A DNA stretch of 64,000 nucleotides from Lysobacteraceae bacterium NML93-0793 (GTDB lineage Bacteria; Pseudomonadota; Gammaproteobacteria; Xanthomonadales; Xanthomonadaceae): contig NTJG01000005.1 in NCBI GenBank assembly GCA_002324875.1, forward strand, positions 62,001-126,000, read 5' to 3'. The notes beneath the pieces are model-generated. The model ran no database searches, had not been told where the DNA came from, and worked only from the letters and a program-made list of their open reading frames with translations. Made by a program: the position numbers and the translations under genes. Positions 17,517 through 25,690 of this stretch are shown here, in pieces; position 1 is the stretch's first letter, and each line of letters begins with the position of its first letter.

Positions 17517-18302
17517 ATGGATCTCGATCTCACCGGCCGCCACGCCCTCGTCTGCGGCGGCTCCGAGGGCATCGGGCGTGCAACCGCGCACGAGCTCGCG
17601 CTGCTGGGCGCCGAGGTCACCGTGCTCGCACGCCGGGCCGACGCCCTGGCGATCGTGCGCGATGCGCTGCCCACGGTGCCCGGTCGGCGCCATCACCTGC
17701 TCGCCGTCGACATGGACGACACCGACGGGCTGCGGACCGCAGTCGAGGCGCATGTCGCGGCGCATCCGGTGCAGATTTTGGTCAACAACACCGGGGGGCC
17801 ACCGGGCGGCCCGGCCCATGCAGCCCCTTCCCAGGCGTTCGTCGATGCGTTCCGGCGCCATCTGCTGGCCGGGCAGATCCTGGTGCAGGCGGTGTTGCCC
17901 GCGATGCGTGACGCGCACTGGGGTCGCATCGTGAATGTGGTCTCGACGTCGGTCCGCGAGCCCATCGCCGGGCTCGGCGTGTCGAATACGGTGCGCGGCG
18001 CGGTCGCAGGCTGGGCCAAAACCCTGTCGCGCGAGCTGGCGGGTGACGGGATCACCGTCAACAACGTGCTGCCGGGCTACACCCGCACCGGCCGCATCGA
18101 GCAGATCATCGCCGATCGGAGCGCGCGCACCGGGCGCTCGAGCGACGCCGTGATCGCCGAGATGGAGGCGAGCGTACCGGTCGGCCGCTTCGCCGACGCC
18201 GCCGAGACCGCCGCGGCGATCGCCTTCCTGTGCGCGCCCGCGGCCGCCTACATCAACGGTGTCAGCCTGCCCGTCGACGGCGGCCGGATGGCGTCGATCT
18301 AG
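17517..18302 (+). CDS. Short-chain dehydrogenase/reductase
   Basis: 261 residues, classical SDR. The cofactor site is GGSEGIGRATAHELA near residues 13-27, the NNTGG motif follows, and the C-terminal ASYINGVSLPVDGG-like segment (AAAYINGVSLPVDGGRM) is typical. At the catalytic region it reads NVVSTSVREPIAGLGVSNTVRGAVAGWAK: the Ser is present, but the usual YxxxK tyrosine is replaced by an Asn (SNTVRGA), so the chemistry may be unusual, as in the 3-oxoacyl-ACP reductase-like 'SDR lacking Tyr' group. It lies in a run with the PaiB and nei genes. Confidence 0.85.
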   Translation: MDLDLTGRHALVCGGSEGIGRATAHELALLGAEVTVLARRADALAIVRDALPTVPGRRHHLLAVDMDDTDGLRTAVEAHVAAHPVQILVNNTGGPPGGPAHAAPSQAFVDAFRRHLLAGQILVQAVLPAMRDAHWGRIVNVVSTSVREPIAGLGVSNTVRGAVAGWAKTLSRELAGDGITVNNVLPGYTRTGRIEQIIADRSARTGRSSDAVIAEMEASVPVGRFADAAETAAAIAFLCAPAAAYINGVSLPVDGGRMASI

Positions 18303-18339
18303 TCACGGCGTCGCGACACGGCCGCTGCTTCGATGCGGC

Positions 18340-19149
18340 ATGCCCGAAGGTCCCGAAACCCACGCGCTCGCCGATCGCCTGTCGACGCTGCTGGTCGACG
18401 AGACGCTGCGCGCCGTCCGGTTCATCGATCCCAAGCTCCAGCGCCGGCGGGCACTGCTCGAGGGCAAGCGCGTACTGGCCGTCGAGGCGCGCGGCAAGGC
18501 CCTGCTCACCGCCGTCGAGAGCGGCTGGACGCTCTACACCCACAGCCACCTGTTCGGCTTCTGGCGCTTCGTCGACGAGCGCGAAGCCTTGCCCGAGGGC
18601 GCACCGCCGCGGCTGGTGCTGGCGACCGTGCGCGGCGTCGCGGCGCTGTATGCCGCGCCCTCGATCGCGCTCTGGCAGACGGACGCGCTCGACCGCCACC
18701 CGTATCTGGTCAAGCTGGGCCCGGACGTACTCGACCCGGGTGTCGATGCCGGGGATCTGCTTGCGCACATGCGAACGCCGCGCTTCGACAAGCGCACGCT
18801 CGCGGTGCTTCTGCTCGATCAGGGCTTCGCCGCCGGCATGGGCAATTATCTGCGGTCCGAAGTCCTGTTCCAGGCGCGTCTGTCGCCGCATCGCATCCTG
18901 CAGGACCTCACCGCGGGCGAGCGGCGCCGGCTCGCCAACGCCCTGCTCGACGTGCCGCGACGCGCCTACCGAAGCAAGCACGAGGCGGACGTGCCGCCGG
19001 GCAAGGACTATCTCGCGACGACCCGCACCGGCTTCGGGTTCAAGGTATTCGAGCGCGCGGGCGCGCCCTGTCCGCGCGGGGACGGCACGATCACCGAAAG
19101 CCGCCTGGCCGCACGCCGTCTGTACTGGTGCCCCGGCTGCCAGCACTGA
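18340..19149 (+). CDS. nei: Endonuclease VIII-type DNA glycosylase/AP lyase
   Basis: 269 residues of the Fpg/Nei family. The ATG at 18340 gives MPEGPETHALADRL with catalytic Pro2 and Glu3, which fixes the start since Pro2 is the nucleophile. The helix-two-turns-helix domain contains LLDQGFAAGMGNYLRSEVLF. The C-terminal zinc finger is odd: the last pair is intact (CPGC) but the first pair reads CPRG, so one of four cysteine ligands is missing. It removes oxidised pyrimidines from DNA. It lies 72 bases before the kynurenine cluster. Confidence 0.9.
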   Translation: MPEGPETHALADRLSTLLVDETLRAVRFIDPKLQRRRALLEGKRVLAVEARGKALLTAVESGWTLYTHSHLFGFWRFVDEREALPEGAPPRLVLATVRGVAALYAAPSIALWQTDALDRHPYLVKLGPDVLDPGVDAGDLLAHMRTPRFDKRTLAVLLLDQGFAAGMGNYLRSEVLFQARLSPHRILQDLTAGERRRLANALLDVPRRAYRSKHEADVPPGKDYLATTRTGFGFKVFERAGAPCPRGDGTITESRLAARRLYWCPGCQH

Positions 19150-19220
19150 GCGCGCGGGCGCATCTTCTGTTGTCGACGGCTTGTGGGGGCGACGATGCCG
19201 GGCTCCGGTAAGCTGGCGCC

Positions 19221-20648
19221 ATGCAACGGCTGACCCACTGGATCGATGGCGCTGCGCGCGCGCCGCTGGAGGACCGCTGGCTCGAAGTCGACGATCCGGC
19301 CACCGGTGCCGCGTTCGCCGAAGTCGCCGCGGGAACAGCGCTCGATGCCGTCGCCGCGGTCGATGCCGCTGCACGCGCTGCACCCGGCTGGGCCGCGTTG
19401 CCCAACAGCGCGCGTGCGCGCTGGCTGGAGCAGCTGGCCACCCTGCTCGAGGCGCGCGCCGATGCCTTCGCACACGCGGAGTCCCGCGATGCCGGCAAAC
19501 CCTTCGCCCTGGTCCGCGATGTCGAACTGCCGCGCGCGGTCGCCAACCTGCGCTTCTTCGCGCATGCCGCCACACAGTTCGCCAGCGAATCCCATCACGG
19601 CGAAGCCGGTCTGAACTACACGCTGCGCGCGCCGCTCGGCGTGGTGGCGACGATCTCGCCATGGAACCTGCCGCTCTACCTGTTGACCTGGAAAATCGCA
19701 CCGGCCCTTGCCGCGGGCAATACGGTGGTGGCCAAGCCGTCTGAGATCACACCGCACACGGCCACCCTGCTGGGTGAGCTGTCGGGCGAGATCGGCCTGC
19801 CGCCGGGCGTGCTCAACATCGTGCATGGCACCGGCCCCGAGGCCGGCGAGCCGCTGGTCGACGATGCACGCGTGCGCGCGGTGTCGTTCACCGGCAGCAC
19901 CGCGGTCGGCCGCCGCATCGGTGCACGCGCCGGCGCGCTGCTGAAGAAGGTGTCGCTGGAACTGGGCGGCAAGAATGCGACGCTGGTGTTCGCCGACAGC
20001 GACTGGGAAGCGCACATCGACACCCTGCTGCGCTCGGCCTTCCAGAACAGCGGACAGATCTGCCTGTGCGGCTCGCGGCTCCTGGTCGAACGATCGATCG
20101 CACACGCGTTCCGCGAGCGGTTCGTGGCCGAGGCGCTCGCGCTGCGTCTGGGCGATCCGATGGATCCGGATGCACGCATGGGCCCGCTGGTGTCCCGCAC
20201 CCACTTCGACCGGGTGATGGCGGCGCTGCAGCGCGCACGCGATGAAGGCGGTCGCGTGCTCTGCGGTGGTCACGCGCTCGACCGGCCCGGCTGGTTCGTC
20301 GCGCCGACCGTGATCGAGGGTCTGGGACCGGACTGCGCCACCAACCGCGAGGAGATCTTCGGCCCCGTGGTCACCCTGCAGTCGTTCGATGACGAAGACG
20401 AGGCGCTGGCGTTGGCCAACGCCGGCGATTACGGACTGTCCGCGTCGCTGTGGACCCGCGATCTCGCCCGGGCCCATCGCCTCGCGGCGCGCCTGCGTGC
20501 CGGCATGGTCTGGGTCAATACCTGGATGATGCGCGACCTGCGCACGCCGTTCGGCGGCACCGGGCAATCCGGCCTCGGTCGCGAGGGCGGCATGGAAGCG
20601 ATGCGCTTTTTCACCGAGCCGAAGAACGTCGGCCTGTCTCTGGGATAA
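19221..20648 (+). CDS. 2-aminomuconate 6-semialdehyde dehydrogenase
   Basis: 475-residue NAD-dependent aldehyde dehydrogenase. Catalytic Glu247 (SLELGG) and Cys281 (GQICLCGS) are present, with ISPWNLPLYLLTWKIAPALAAGNTVVAKPSE for the cofactor. Sequence style and neighbours fit the aminomuconate/hydroxymuconate semialdehyde branch (AmnC/NbaE/PraB type), oxidising the product of ACMS decarboxylase to 2-aminomuconate. First gene of the kynurenine cluster. The exact substrate is inferred from context. Confidence 0.88.
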   Translation: MQRLTHWIDGAARAPLEDRWLEVDDPATGAAFAEVAAGTALDAVAAVDAAARAAPGWAALPNSARARWLEQLATLLEARADAFAHAESRDAGKPFALVRDVELPRAVANLRFFAHAATQFASESHHGEAGLNYTLRAPLGVVATISPWNLPLYLLTWKIAPALAAGNTVVAKPSEITPHTATLLGELSGEIGLPPGVLNIVHGTGPEAGEPLVDDARVRAVSFTGSTAVGRRIGARAGALLKKVSLELGGKNATLVFADSDWEAHIDTLLRSAFQNSGQICLCGSRLLVERSIAHAFRERFVAEALALRLGDPMDPDARMGPLVSRTHFDRVMAALQRARDEGGRVLCGGHALDRPGWFVAPTVIEGLGPDCATNREEIFGPVVTLQSFDDEDEALALANAGDYGLSASLWTRDLARAHRLAARLRAGMVWVNTWMMRDLRTPFGGTGQSGLGREGGMEAMRFFTEPKNVGLSLG

Positions 20649-20655
20649 TCACGCC

Positions 20656-21330
20656 ATGACCGATATCGAATCCCTGCTGCAACGCAACCGTGACTGGGCC
20701 GAGCGCGTGCGTCGCGACGACCCGGACTTCTTCCACCGTCTCGAGAACCAGCAGACACCGAAGTATCTGTGGATCGGCTGCTCGGACTCGCGCGTGCCGG
20801 CCAACCAGATTCTCGGCCTCGACCCCGGCGAGGTGTTCGTCCACCGCAACATCGCCAACGTGCTCTCGCACGGCGACCTCAACGCGCTGTCGGTGATCCA
20901 GTTCGCGGTCGATGTGCTCAAGGTCGAGCACATCCTGCTGGTCGGCCACTACGGCTGCGGCGGCGTGCACGCCGCCATGACCGGCGCACGCGTGGGTCTG
21001 GTCGACAACTGGCTGCGACACGTCGGCGACATCGCCCACAAGCATGCCGAGGTGCTGGCGTCGGTGGAGGATCCGGCGATGCGGCATGCGCGGCTGTGCG
21101 AGCTCAACGCCGTCGAGCAGGCCCTCAACATCTGCAAGACCACGGTGATCCGCGATGCCTGGACGCGCGGCCAGCCGCTCGCGATCCACGGCTGGGTCTA
21201 CGCGCTCGGCGATGGCCAGGTGCGCGAACTGGGCATGGACGTGGCGAAGTACGAGGACATCGGACCGGCCTACGAACGCGCCGTGGCCGACATCACGCGC
21301 GTGGCGGCCCAGGGCCGGCGCGATGCCTGA
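20656..21330 (+). CDS. can: Beta-class carbonic anhydrase
   Basis: 224 residues. Interconverts CO2 and bicarbonate. Zinc ligands are C42, H98 and C101 (WIGCSDSR and GHYGCGG), with the Asp44-Arg46 dyad of beta-class enzymes. It lies 7 bases after the dehydrogenase gene and overlaps the next gene by 8 bases, so it is embedded in the kynurenine operon. That pathway releases CO2 at the ACMS decarboxylase step, which may explain the linkage (inference). Confidence 0.96.
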   Translation: MTDIESLLQRNRDWAERVRRDDPDFFHRLENQQTPKYLWIGCSDSRVPANQILGLDPGEVFVHRNIANVLSHGDLNALSVIQFAVDVLKVEHILLVGHYGCGGVHAAMTGARVGLVDNWLRHVGDIAHKHAEVLASVEDPAMRHARLCELNAVEQALNICKTTVIRDAWTRGQPLAIHGWVYALGDGQVRELGMDVAKYEDIGPAYERAVADITRVAAQGRRDA

Positions 21331-21748
21331 CGCCGTCCAGGCCGCCGCCGCGCCCCGGCCGGTCGGCCGCTATCCGCATGCGCGCCGGGCCGGTGGCCTG
21401 CTGTTCCTCTCGGGCATAGGCCCGCGAGACCCGGCCACGGATTCCGTGCCCGGCAACGTGCTCGATGGCGCCGGGCGGGTGGTCGGCCACGACATCACCG
21501 CGCAGACGCACGCGGTCTTCGCCAACGTGCGTGCCGTGCTCGAGGCCAGCGGCGCGCGTTTGGAGGATCTGGTCGACGTGACCGTGTATCTCACCGACAT
21601 GGCCGGCGATTTCGCCGGCTACAACGCGGTCTGGGCCGAGTACTTCCCGGATCCCGCCACCGCGCCCTGCCGCACCACCCTCGGCATCAGCGCCCTGCCG
21701 ACGCCGATCGCGATCGAGCTCAAGTGCGTCGCCGCCCCGAAGGAGTGA
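21323..21748 (+). CDS. RidA-family protein, probable 2-aminomuconate deaminase
   Basis: 141 residues of the RidA/YjgF fold ([14 protein letters not shown], then [28 protein letters not shown], ending [22 protein letters not shown]). The conserved arginine of the active pocket is present. The known 2-aminomuconate deaminases (AmnD/NbaF) are RidA-like proteins of about 142 residues encoded beside the same dehydrogenase and dioxygenase, so this is the best reading. A generic enamine/imine hydrolase role is the alternative. Starts inside the carbonic anhydrase gene. Confidence 0.82.
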   Translation: MPDAVQAAAAPRPVGRYPHARRAGGLLFLSGIGPRDPATDSVPGNVLDGAGRVVGHDITAQTHAVFANVRAVLEASGARLEDLVDVTVYLTDMAGDFAGYNAVWAEYFPDPATAPCRTTLGISALPTPIAIELKCVAAPKE

Positions 21749-21752
21749 CCCG

Positions 21753-22301
21753 ATGATCCCCGGACCGCTGAACTTCCAGGCCTGGATCGACGAGCACCGG
21801 CACCTGTTCAAGCCGCCGGTGGGCAACAAGTGCATCTACGACGGCGACTTCATCGTCATGGTCGTCGGCGGGCCGAACGCGCGCACCGACTACCATTACG
21901 AAGAGGGCCCCGAGTGGTTCCACCAGCTCGAGGGCGAGATGGTGCTGCGCATCCAGGAGGACGGACGCGTCCGCGACATCCCGATCCGCGCCGGCGAGAC
22001 CTTCCTGCTGCCGCCCAGGGTGCCGCATTCGCCGCAGCGTGGACCGGACTCGATCGGCTTGGTCATCGAGCGCCGGCGACTGCCGCACGAGGACGATGGC
22101 CTGTTGTGGTTCTGCGAGCGCTGCAACACCAAGGTCTACGAGGAGTACTTCCACCTCGACGACATCGAGCAGGATTTCTTCCGCGTGTTCGAACGCTTCT
22201 ACCGCGACGATGCGCTGCGTACCTGCAAGGCCTGCGGCCATCTGAATCCGCGTCCAAGCCGTTACGAACTGCAGGCCGATTCGCAGGCGGATATCACCTG
22301 A
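21753..22301 (+). CDS. nbaC: 3-hydroxyanthranilate 3,4-dioxygenase
   Basis: 182-residue cupin. Opens the ring of 3-hydroxyanthranilate to give 2-amino-3-carboxymuconate semialdehyde (ACMS). Iron ligands are H48, E54 and H92 ([12 protein letters not shown] and VPHSP), with R44 and R96 for the substrate. The C-terminal rubredoxin-like site of bacterial enzymes is intact (CERC, C121/C124; CKAC, C158/C161). An AAGGAG ribosome binding site is at 21739-21745, four bases before the upstream stop codon. Confidence 0.96.
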   Translation: MIPGPLNFQAWIDEHRHLFKPPVGNKCIYDGDFIVMVVGGPNARTDYHYEEGPEWFHQLEGEMVLRIQEDGRVRDIPIRAGETFLLPPRVPHSPQRGPDSIGLVIERRRLPHEDDGLLWFCERCNTKVYEEYFHLDDIEQDFFRVFERFYRDDALRTCKACGHLNPRPSRYELQADSQADIT

Positions 22302-22334
22302 CGCGCCATCGATCCAGAGAACTGGCGACCGACG

Positions 22335-22964
22335 ATGTCGAGACATCTCGCACCTCTGCTGCTGTGCAGCCTGCTCGCCGCAATCGCCCCACTCCACGCG
22401 CAGACGGCGGACAACGCGGAACTCGCGCAGTTGCATCGCGCGGATCAGGATGCCCGCCGCAACGCGGCCGACATCGACTGGACGATCGTGGCCCCCGAGG
22501 ACGCCGAGCGTCGCAAGCGCGTTCTGGCGTTGATGCGCGAGGGCGCGATGCGCATCGCCGTCGACCATTACCGCGCAGCGATGATGTTCCAGCATGACGC
22601 CGGCCTGGACGACATCCGCATCGCGCACGCACTCGCGACGCTGGCGTCCACGCTGGCGCCTGACGAAATCAGCTAGCGGTGGCTCGTCGCCGCCTTCTGG
22701 GATCGCCTCATGGTTACGCAACTGCAGCCGCAGTGGTACGGCACCCAGTTCCAGGGTAGTGACGGCGGCCTGTTCCTGTACCCGGTCGCCGAAGGTGCGG
22801 TCGACGAAGCGGAGCGCGCACGTATGGGCATGCCGTCACGGGCCGAAGCGCAGGCGAACGTCGCTCGAATGGCGGCCTCGATGGGAGTGCCGGTGCGAGC
22901 AGAACCGCCGACCATCGAGCAATTGCGCGCGGAACGTCGCGACGCCGGTGCCGCAGCCCCCTGA
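22335..22964 (+). pseudogene. Small secreted protein gene interrupted by an in-frame amber stop
   Basis: The frame opens at 22335 with a signal peptide (MSRHLAPLLLCSLLAAIAPLHAQ) and runs to a TAG at 22674-22676. Without any frameshift it continues as RWLVAAFWDRLMVTQLQPQW and on to a TGA at 22962, 209 residues in all. The downstream half has typical coding composition and reads as the natural continuation, so one point mutation (for example TAC to TAG) probably broke one gene. An internal ATG at 22710 could yield an 84-residue fragment, but it would lack the signal. Function unknown; not part of the catabolic chemistry as far as I can tell. Confidence 0.7.
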
Positions 22965-23011
22965 ACCTGCTGTGCGCCTGCGGCGTGATCGCCGCCGGCC
23001 GGTCGTCTACG

Positions 23012-24031
23012 ATGACGGCCATGCTGAAGATCGACATCCACGCCCACTATCTGCCGCGCGACTGGCCGGACCTGGCGGGCAAGTATGGCGACGCGCGGTT
23101 CCCGGTGATCCACCACACCGCCGACGGCCGCCACCGCATCTACAAGGATGGCCGCTTCTTCCGCGAAATCTGGTCTAAGACCTGGGATGCGCGCGAGCGC
23201 ATCGACGATTACGCGCGCTTCGGCGTACAGGTGCAGGTGATCAGCACGGTGCCGGTGATGTTCAGCTACTGGGCCAAACCGGCGCATGCACTGGAGCTGC
23301 ACCAGGCGCTCAATGACCACATGGCGCAGACGGTCGCCGCACATCCGCGCCACTACGCCGGCATCGGCACGGTGCCGATGCAGTCGCCACGGCTGGCGAT
23401 CCAGGAACTCGAGCGTTGCGTCGATCAGCTCGGCCTCCAGGGCGTGCAGATCGGCAGCCACATCGGCGACTGGAATCTCGATGCGCCCGAGCTGTTCCCG
23501 TTCTTCGAAGCGGCGGCGGACCTGGGCGCGGCGATCCTGGTGCACCCCTGGGACATGATGGGCAGCGAATCGATGCCCAAATACTGGCTGCCGTGGCTGG
23601 TGGGCATGCCGGCCGAGCAGTCGCGCGCGGCCTGCTGCCTGATCTTCGGCGGCGTGCTCCAGCGCCTGCCGAAACTCAAGATCTGCATGGCCCACGGGGG
23701 CGGCAGCTTTCCGTACACCATCGGCCGCATCGAACACGGCTTCAACATGCGCCCCGATCTCGTGGCGACGGACAACCCGCACAATCCGCGCGGCTACCTC
23801 AAGCAGCTCTATTTCGACTCCTGGGTGGCCGACCCGCGCGCGCTGCAGTACCTCATCGAGACCTGCGGCGTGGAGCGGGTGATGCTCGGCACCGATTATC
23901 CGTTTCCGCTCGGCGAACAGGTGCCGGGCGCCGGCATCGAAGAGATTCCACTCGGCGACGTCGAGCGCGCACGGCTGTATCACGGCACCGCGCTCGAGTG
24001 GCTGGGCCTGCCGCCAAGCCGGTTCCTTTGA
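23012..24031 (+). CDS. nbaD: Aminocarboxymuconate-semialdehyde decarboxylase (ACMSD)
   Basis: 339-residue amidohydrolase-fold decarboxylase. Converts ACMS to 2-aminomuconate semialdehyde, diverting it from spontaneous cyclisation to quinolinate. The zinc HxH motif is H10/H12 (KIDIHAHYLP); later ligands are in LVHPWDMMG, MAHGGGSFPY and LGTDYPFPLGE. The start could also be the in-frame ATG at 23021 (three codons later). There is no strong ribosome binding site for either. Ten bases precede the tautomerase gene. Confidence 0.95.
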   Translation: MTAMLKIDIHAHYLPRDWPDLAGKYGDARFPVIHHTADGRHRIYKDGRFFREIWSKTWDARERIDDYARFGVQVQVISTVPVMFSYWAKPAHALELHQALNDHMAQTVAAHPRHYAGIGTVPMQSPRLAIQELERCVDQLGLQGVQIGSHIGDWNLDAPELFPFFEAAADLGAAILVHPWDMMGSESMPKYWLPWLVGMPAEQSRAACCLIFGGVLQRLPKLKICMAHGGGSFPYTIGRIEHGFNMRPDLVATDNPHNPRGYLKQLYFDSWVADPRALQYLIETCGVERVMLGTDYPFPLGEQVPGAGIEEIPLGDVERARLYHGTALEWLGLPPSRFL

Positions 24032-24041
24032 CACCAGACCC

Positions 24042-24425
24042 ATGCCCCATCTCGTCCTGCACCACACCGCGAATCTCGACGGGTTCGATTCCGACCTCGC
24101 GTTGGCGGCCGCGAATCGCGCGCTCGTCGACAGCGGCCACTTCGAGGATGTCGCGATCAAGAGCCGTGCGCTCGCACTGGACCACTTCCGCATCGGCAGC
24201 GCGGACAGCGGCCACGGCTTCGTCCATGCCACGCTGAAGATCATGCCCGGCCGGTCCGCGGACATCCGCGCCGCGCTGGGCCACGCCGTACACGACGCAC
24301 TCGCGTCCTGCCTGCCACCCCTCGCCCTGCATTGCCAGCTGTGCGTCGAGGTGGTGGAGCTGCAGGCGGCCACCTACATCAAGAGCACGCATGCCCCTGG
24401 CGGCGTGCCGGAGACCTGTCCATGA
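24042..24425 (+). CDS. 5-carboxymethyl-2-hydroxymuconate isomerase (CHMI)-like tautomerase
   Basis: 127 residues of the CHMI branch of the tautomerase superfamily. It begins MPHLVLHHTANL with the catalytic Pro2, and the C-terminal half contains SLE/EVVELQAATYIK-like strands (CVEVVELQAATYIKSTH). CHMI normally acts in homoprotocatechuate degradation. Here it lies inside the kynurenine operon, so it may isomerise a muconate-type intermediate such as the deamination product of 2-aminomuconate (inference). It overlaps kynU by four bases (ATGA). Confidence 0.8.
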   Translation: MPHLVLHHTANLDGFDSDLALAAANRALVDSGHFEDVAIKSRALALDHFRIGSADSGHGFVHATLKIMPGRSADIRAALGHAVHDALASCLPPLALHCQLCVEVVELQAATYIKSTHAPGGVPETCP

Positions 24426-25690
24426 GCGATCTGTTCACCGATGACTACGCGGCCGCCGCCGACGCCGCCGATCCGCTGCGGCGCTTCCGCGCGCAGTTCC
24501 ACATGCCCCGCTTCGGCGATGTGGAACAGGCCTATTTCGTCGGCAATTCCCTGGGCCTGCAGCCGCGCGGCGCGCGCGCGCAGGTCGAGGACGTACTCGA
24601 CAAATGGGCGATGGAGGCGGTCGAGGGCCACTTCCGCGGCAACTCGCAGTGGATGACCTATCACGCCCTGCTCAGCGCGCAGTTGGCCGAGGTGGTCGGC
24701 GCGCAGCCGGACGAGGTCATCGCGATGAACTCGCTGACCGCGAACCTGCACTTCCTGATGGTCGGCTTCTACCGCCCCACCGCCGAGCGCCCGGCCATCC
24801 TGATGGAAGCCGGCGCGTTTCCATCCGACCGCTACGCGCTCGAATCGCAGGTGCGCTTCCACGGGTTCGACCCGGCGACCGACCTGATCGAAGTGCAGCC
24901 CGGCGCCGACGGCCTGTTCGGCATGGACGCGATCGCTGCGGCCATCGAACAGCACGGCCATCGTCTCGCCTTGGTGCTGTGGCCGGGCGTGCAGTACCGC
25001 ACCGGCGAAGCCTTCGACCTGGCGGAGATCACCCGGCTCGGCCACGCGGCAGGCGCGGTCGTCGGCTTCGATCTCGCGCATGCGGTCGGCAACCTGCCGC
25101 TGCAGCTGCACGACAGCGATGCCGATTTCGCCGTGTGGTGCCATTACAAATATCTCAACAGTGGACCGGGCGCGGTGGCCGGCGCCTTCGTGCATGCCCG
25201 GCACGCCACGACCGATCGGCCGCGCTTCGCGGGCTGGTGGGGGCACGACCAGGCCACGCGCTTCCAGATGGGTCCCGACTTCCAGCCCACGCCCGGCGCC
25301 GACGGCTGGCAGCTGAGCAATCCGCCGATCCTCGGCCTTGCCCCGCTGCGCGCGTCGCTGGACCTGTTCACCGAGGCCGGAATGCCGGCGCTGCGCGCGA
25401 AGTCGGAGCGCCTGACCGGCTACCTCGAGTCGCTGATCCGCAGCCGGCTCGACGACGTACTCGACATCGTCACCCCGTCCGAGGCCGCGCGGCGCGGCGC
25501 CCAGCTGTCTCTGCGCGTGCGCGGTGGTCGCGCGCAGGGCCGTGCGCTGTTCGAGGATCTGGCCGCCAATGGCGTGCTCGGCGACTGGCGCGAGCCCGAC
25601 GTGATCCGTATCTCGCCGGCACCGCTCTACAACTCCCATGCCGACGTGCTGCGCTTCGTGCGCGCGGTCGCGCGCTGGCGCGACGCGTGA
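24422..25690 (+). CDS. kynU: Kynureninase
   Basis: 422-residue PLP enzyme. Cleaves kynurenine or 3-hydroxykynurenine to (3-hydroxy)anthranilate and alanine. The PLP lysine is K243 (HYKYLNSGPG) and the ring-nitrogen aspartate is D217 (GFDLAHAVGN). NSLGLQPR and MNSLTANLHFLM are family blocks. The ATG at 24422 overlaps the stop of the tautomerase gene, and the stop overlaps the GTG of kmo, so the three are translationally coupled. Confidence 0.97.
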   Translation: MSDLFTDDYAAAADAADPLRRFRAQFHMPRFGDVEQAYFVGNSLGLQPRGARAQVEDVLDKWAMEAVEGHFRGNSQWMTYHALLSAQLAEVVGAQPDEVIAMNSLTANLHFLMVGFYRPTAERPAILMEAGAFPSDRYALESQVRFHGFDPATDLIEVQPGADGLFGMDAIAAAIEQHGHRLALVLWPGVQYRTGEAFDLAEITRLGHAAGAVVGFDLAHAVGNLPLQLHDSDADFAVWCHYKYLNSGPGAVAGAFVHARHATTDRPRFAGWWGHDQATRFQMGPDFQPTPGADGWQLSNPPILGLAPLRASLDLFTEAGMPALRAKSERLTGYLESLIRSRLDDVLDIVTPSEAARRGAQLSLRVRGGRAQGRALFEDLAANGVLGDWREPDVIRISPAPLYNSHADVLRFVRAVARWRDA

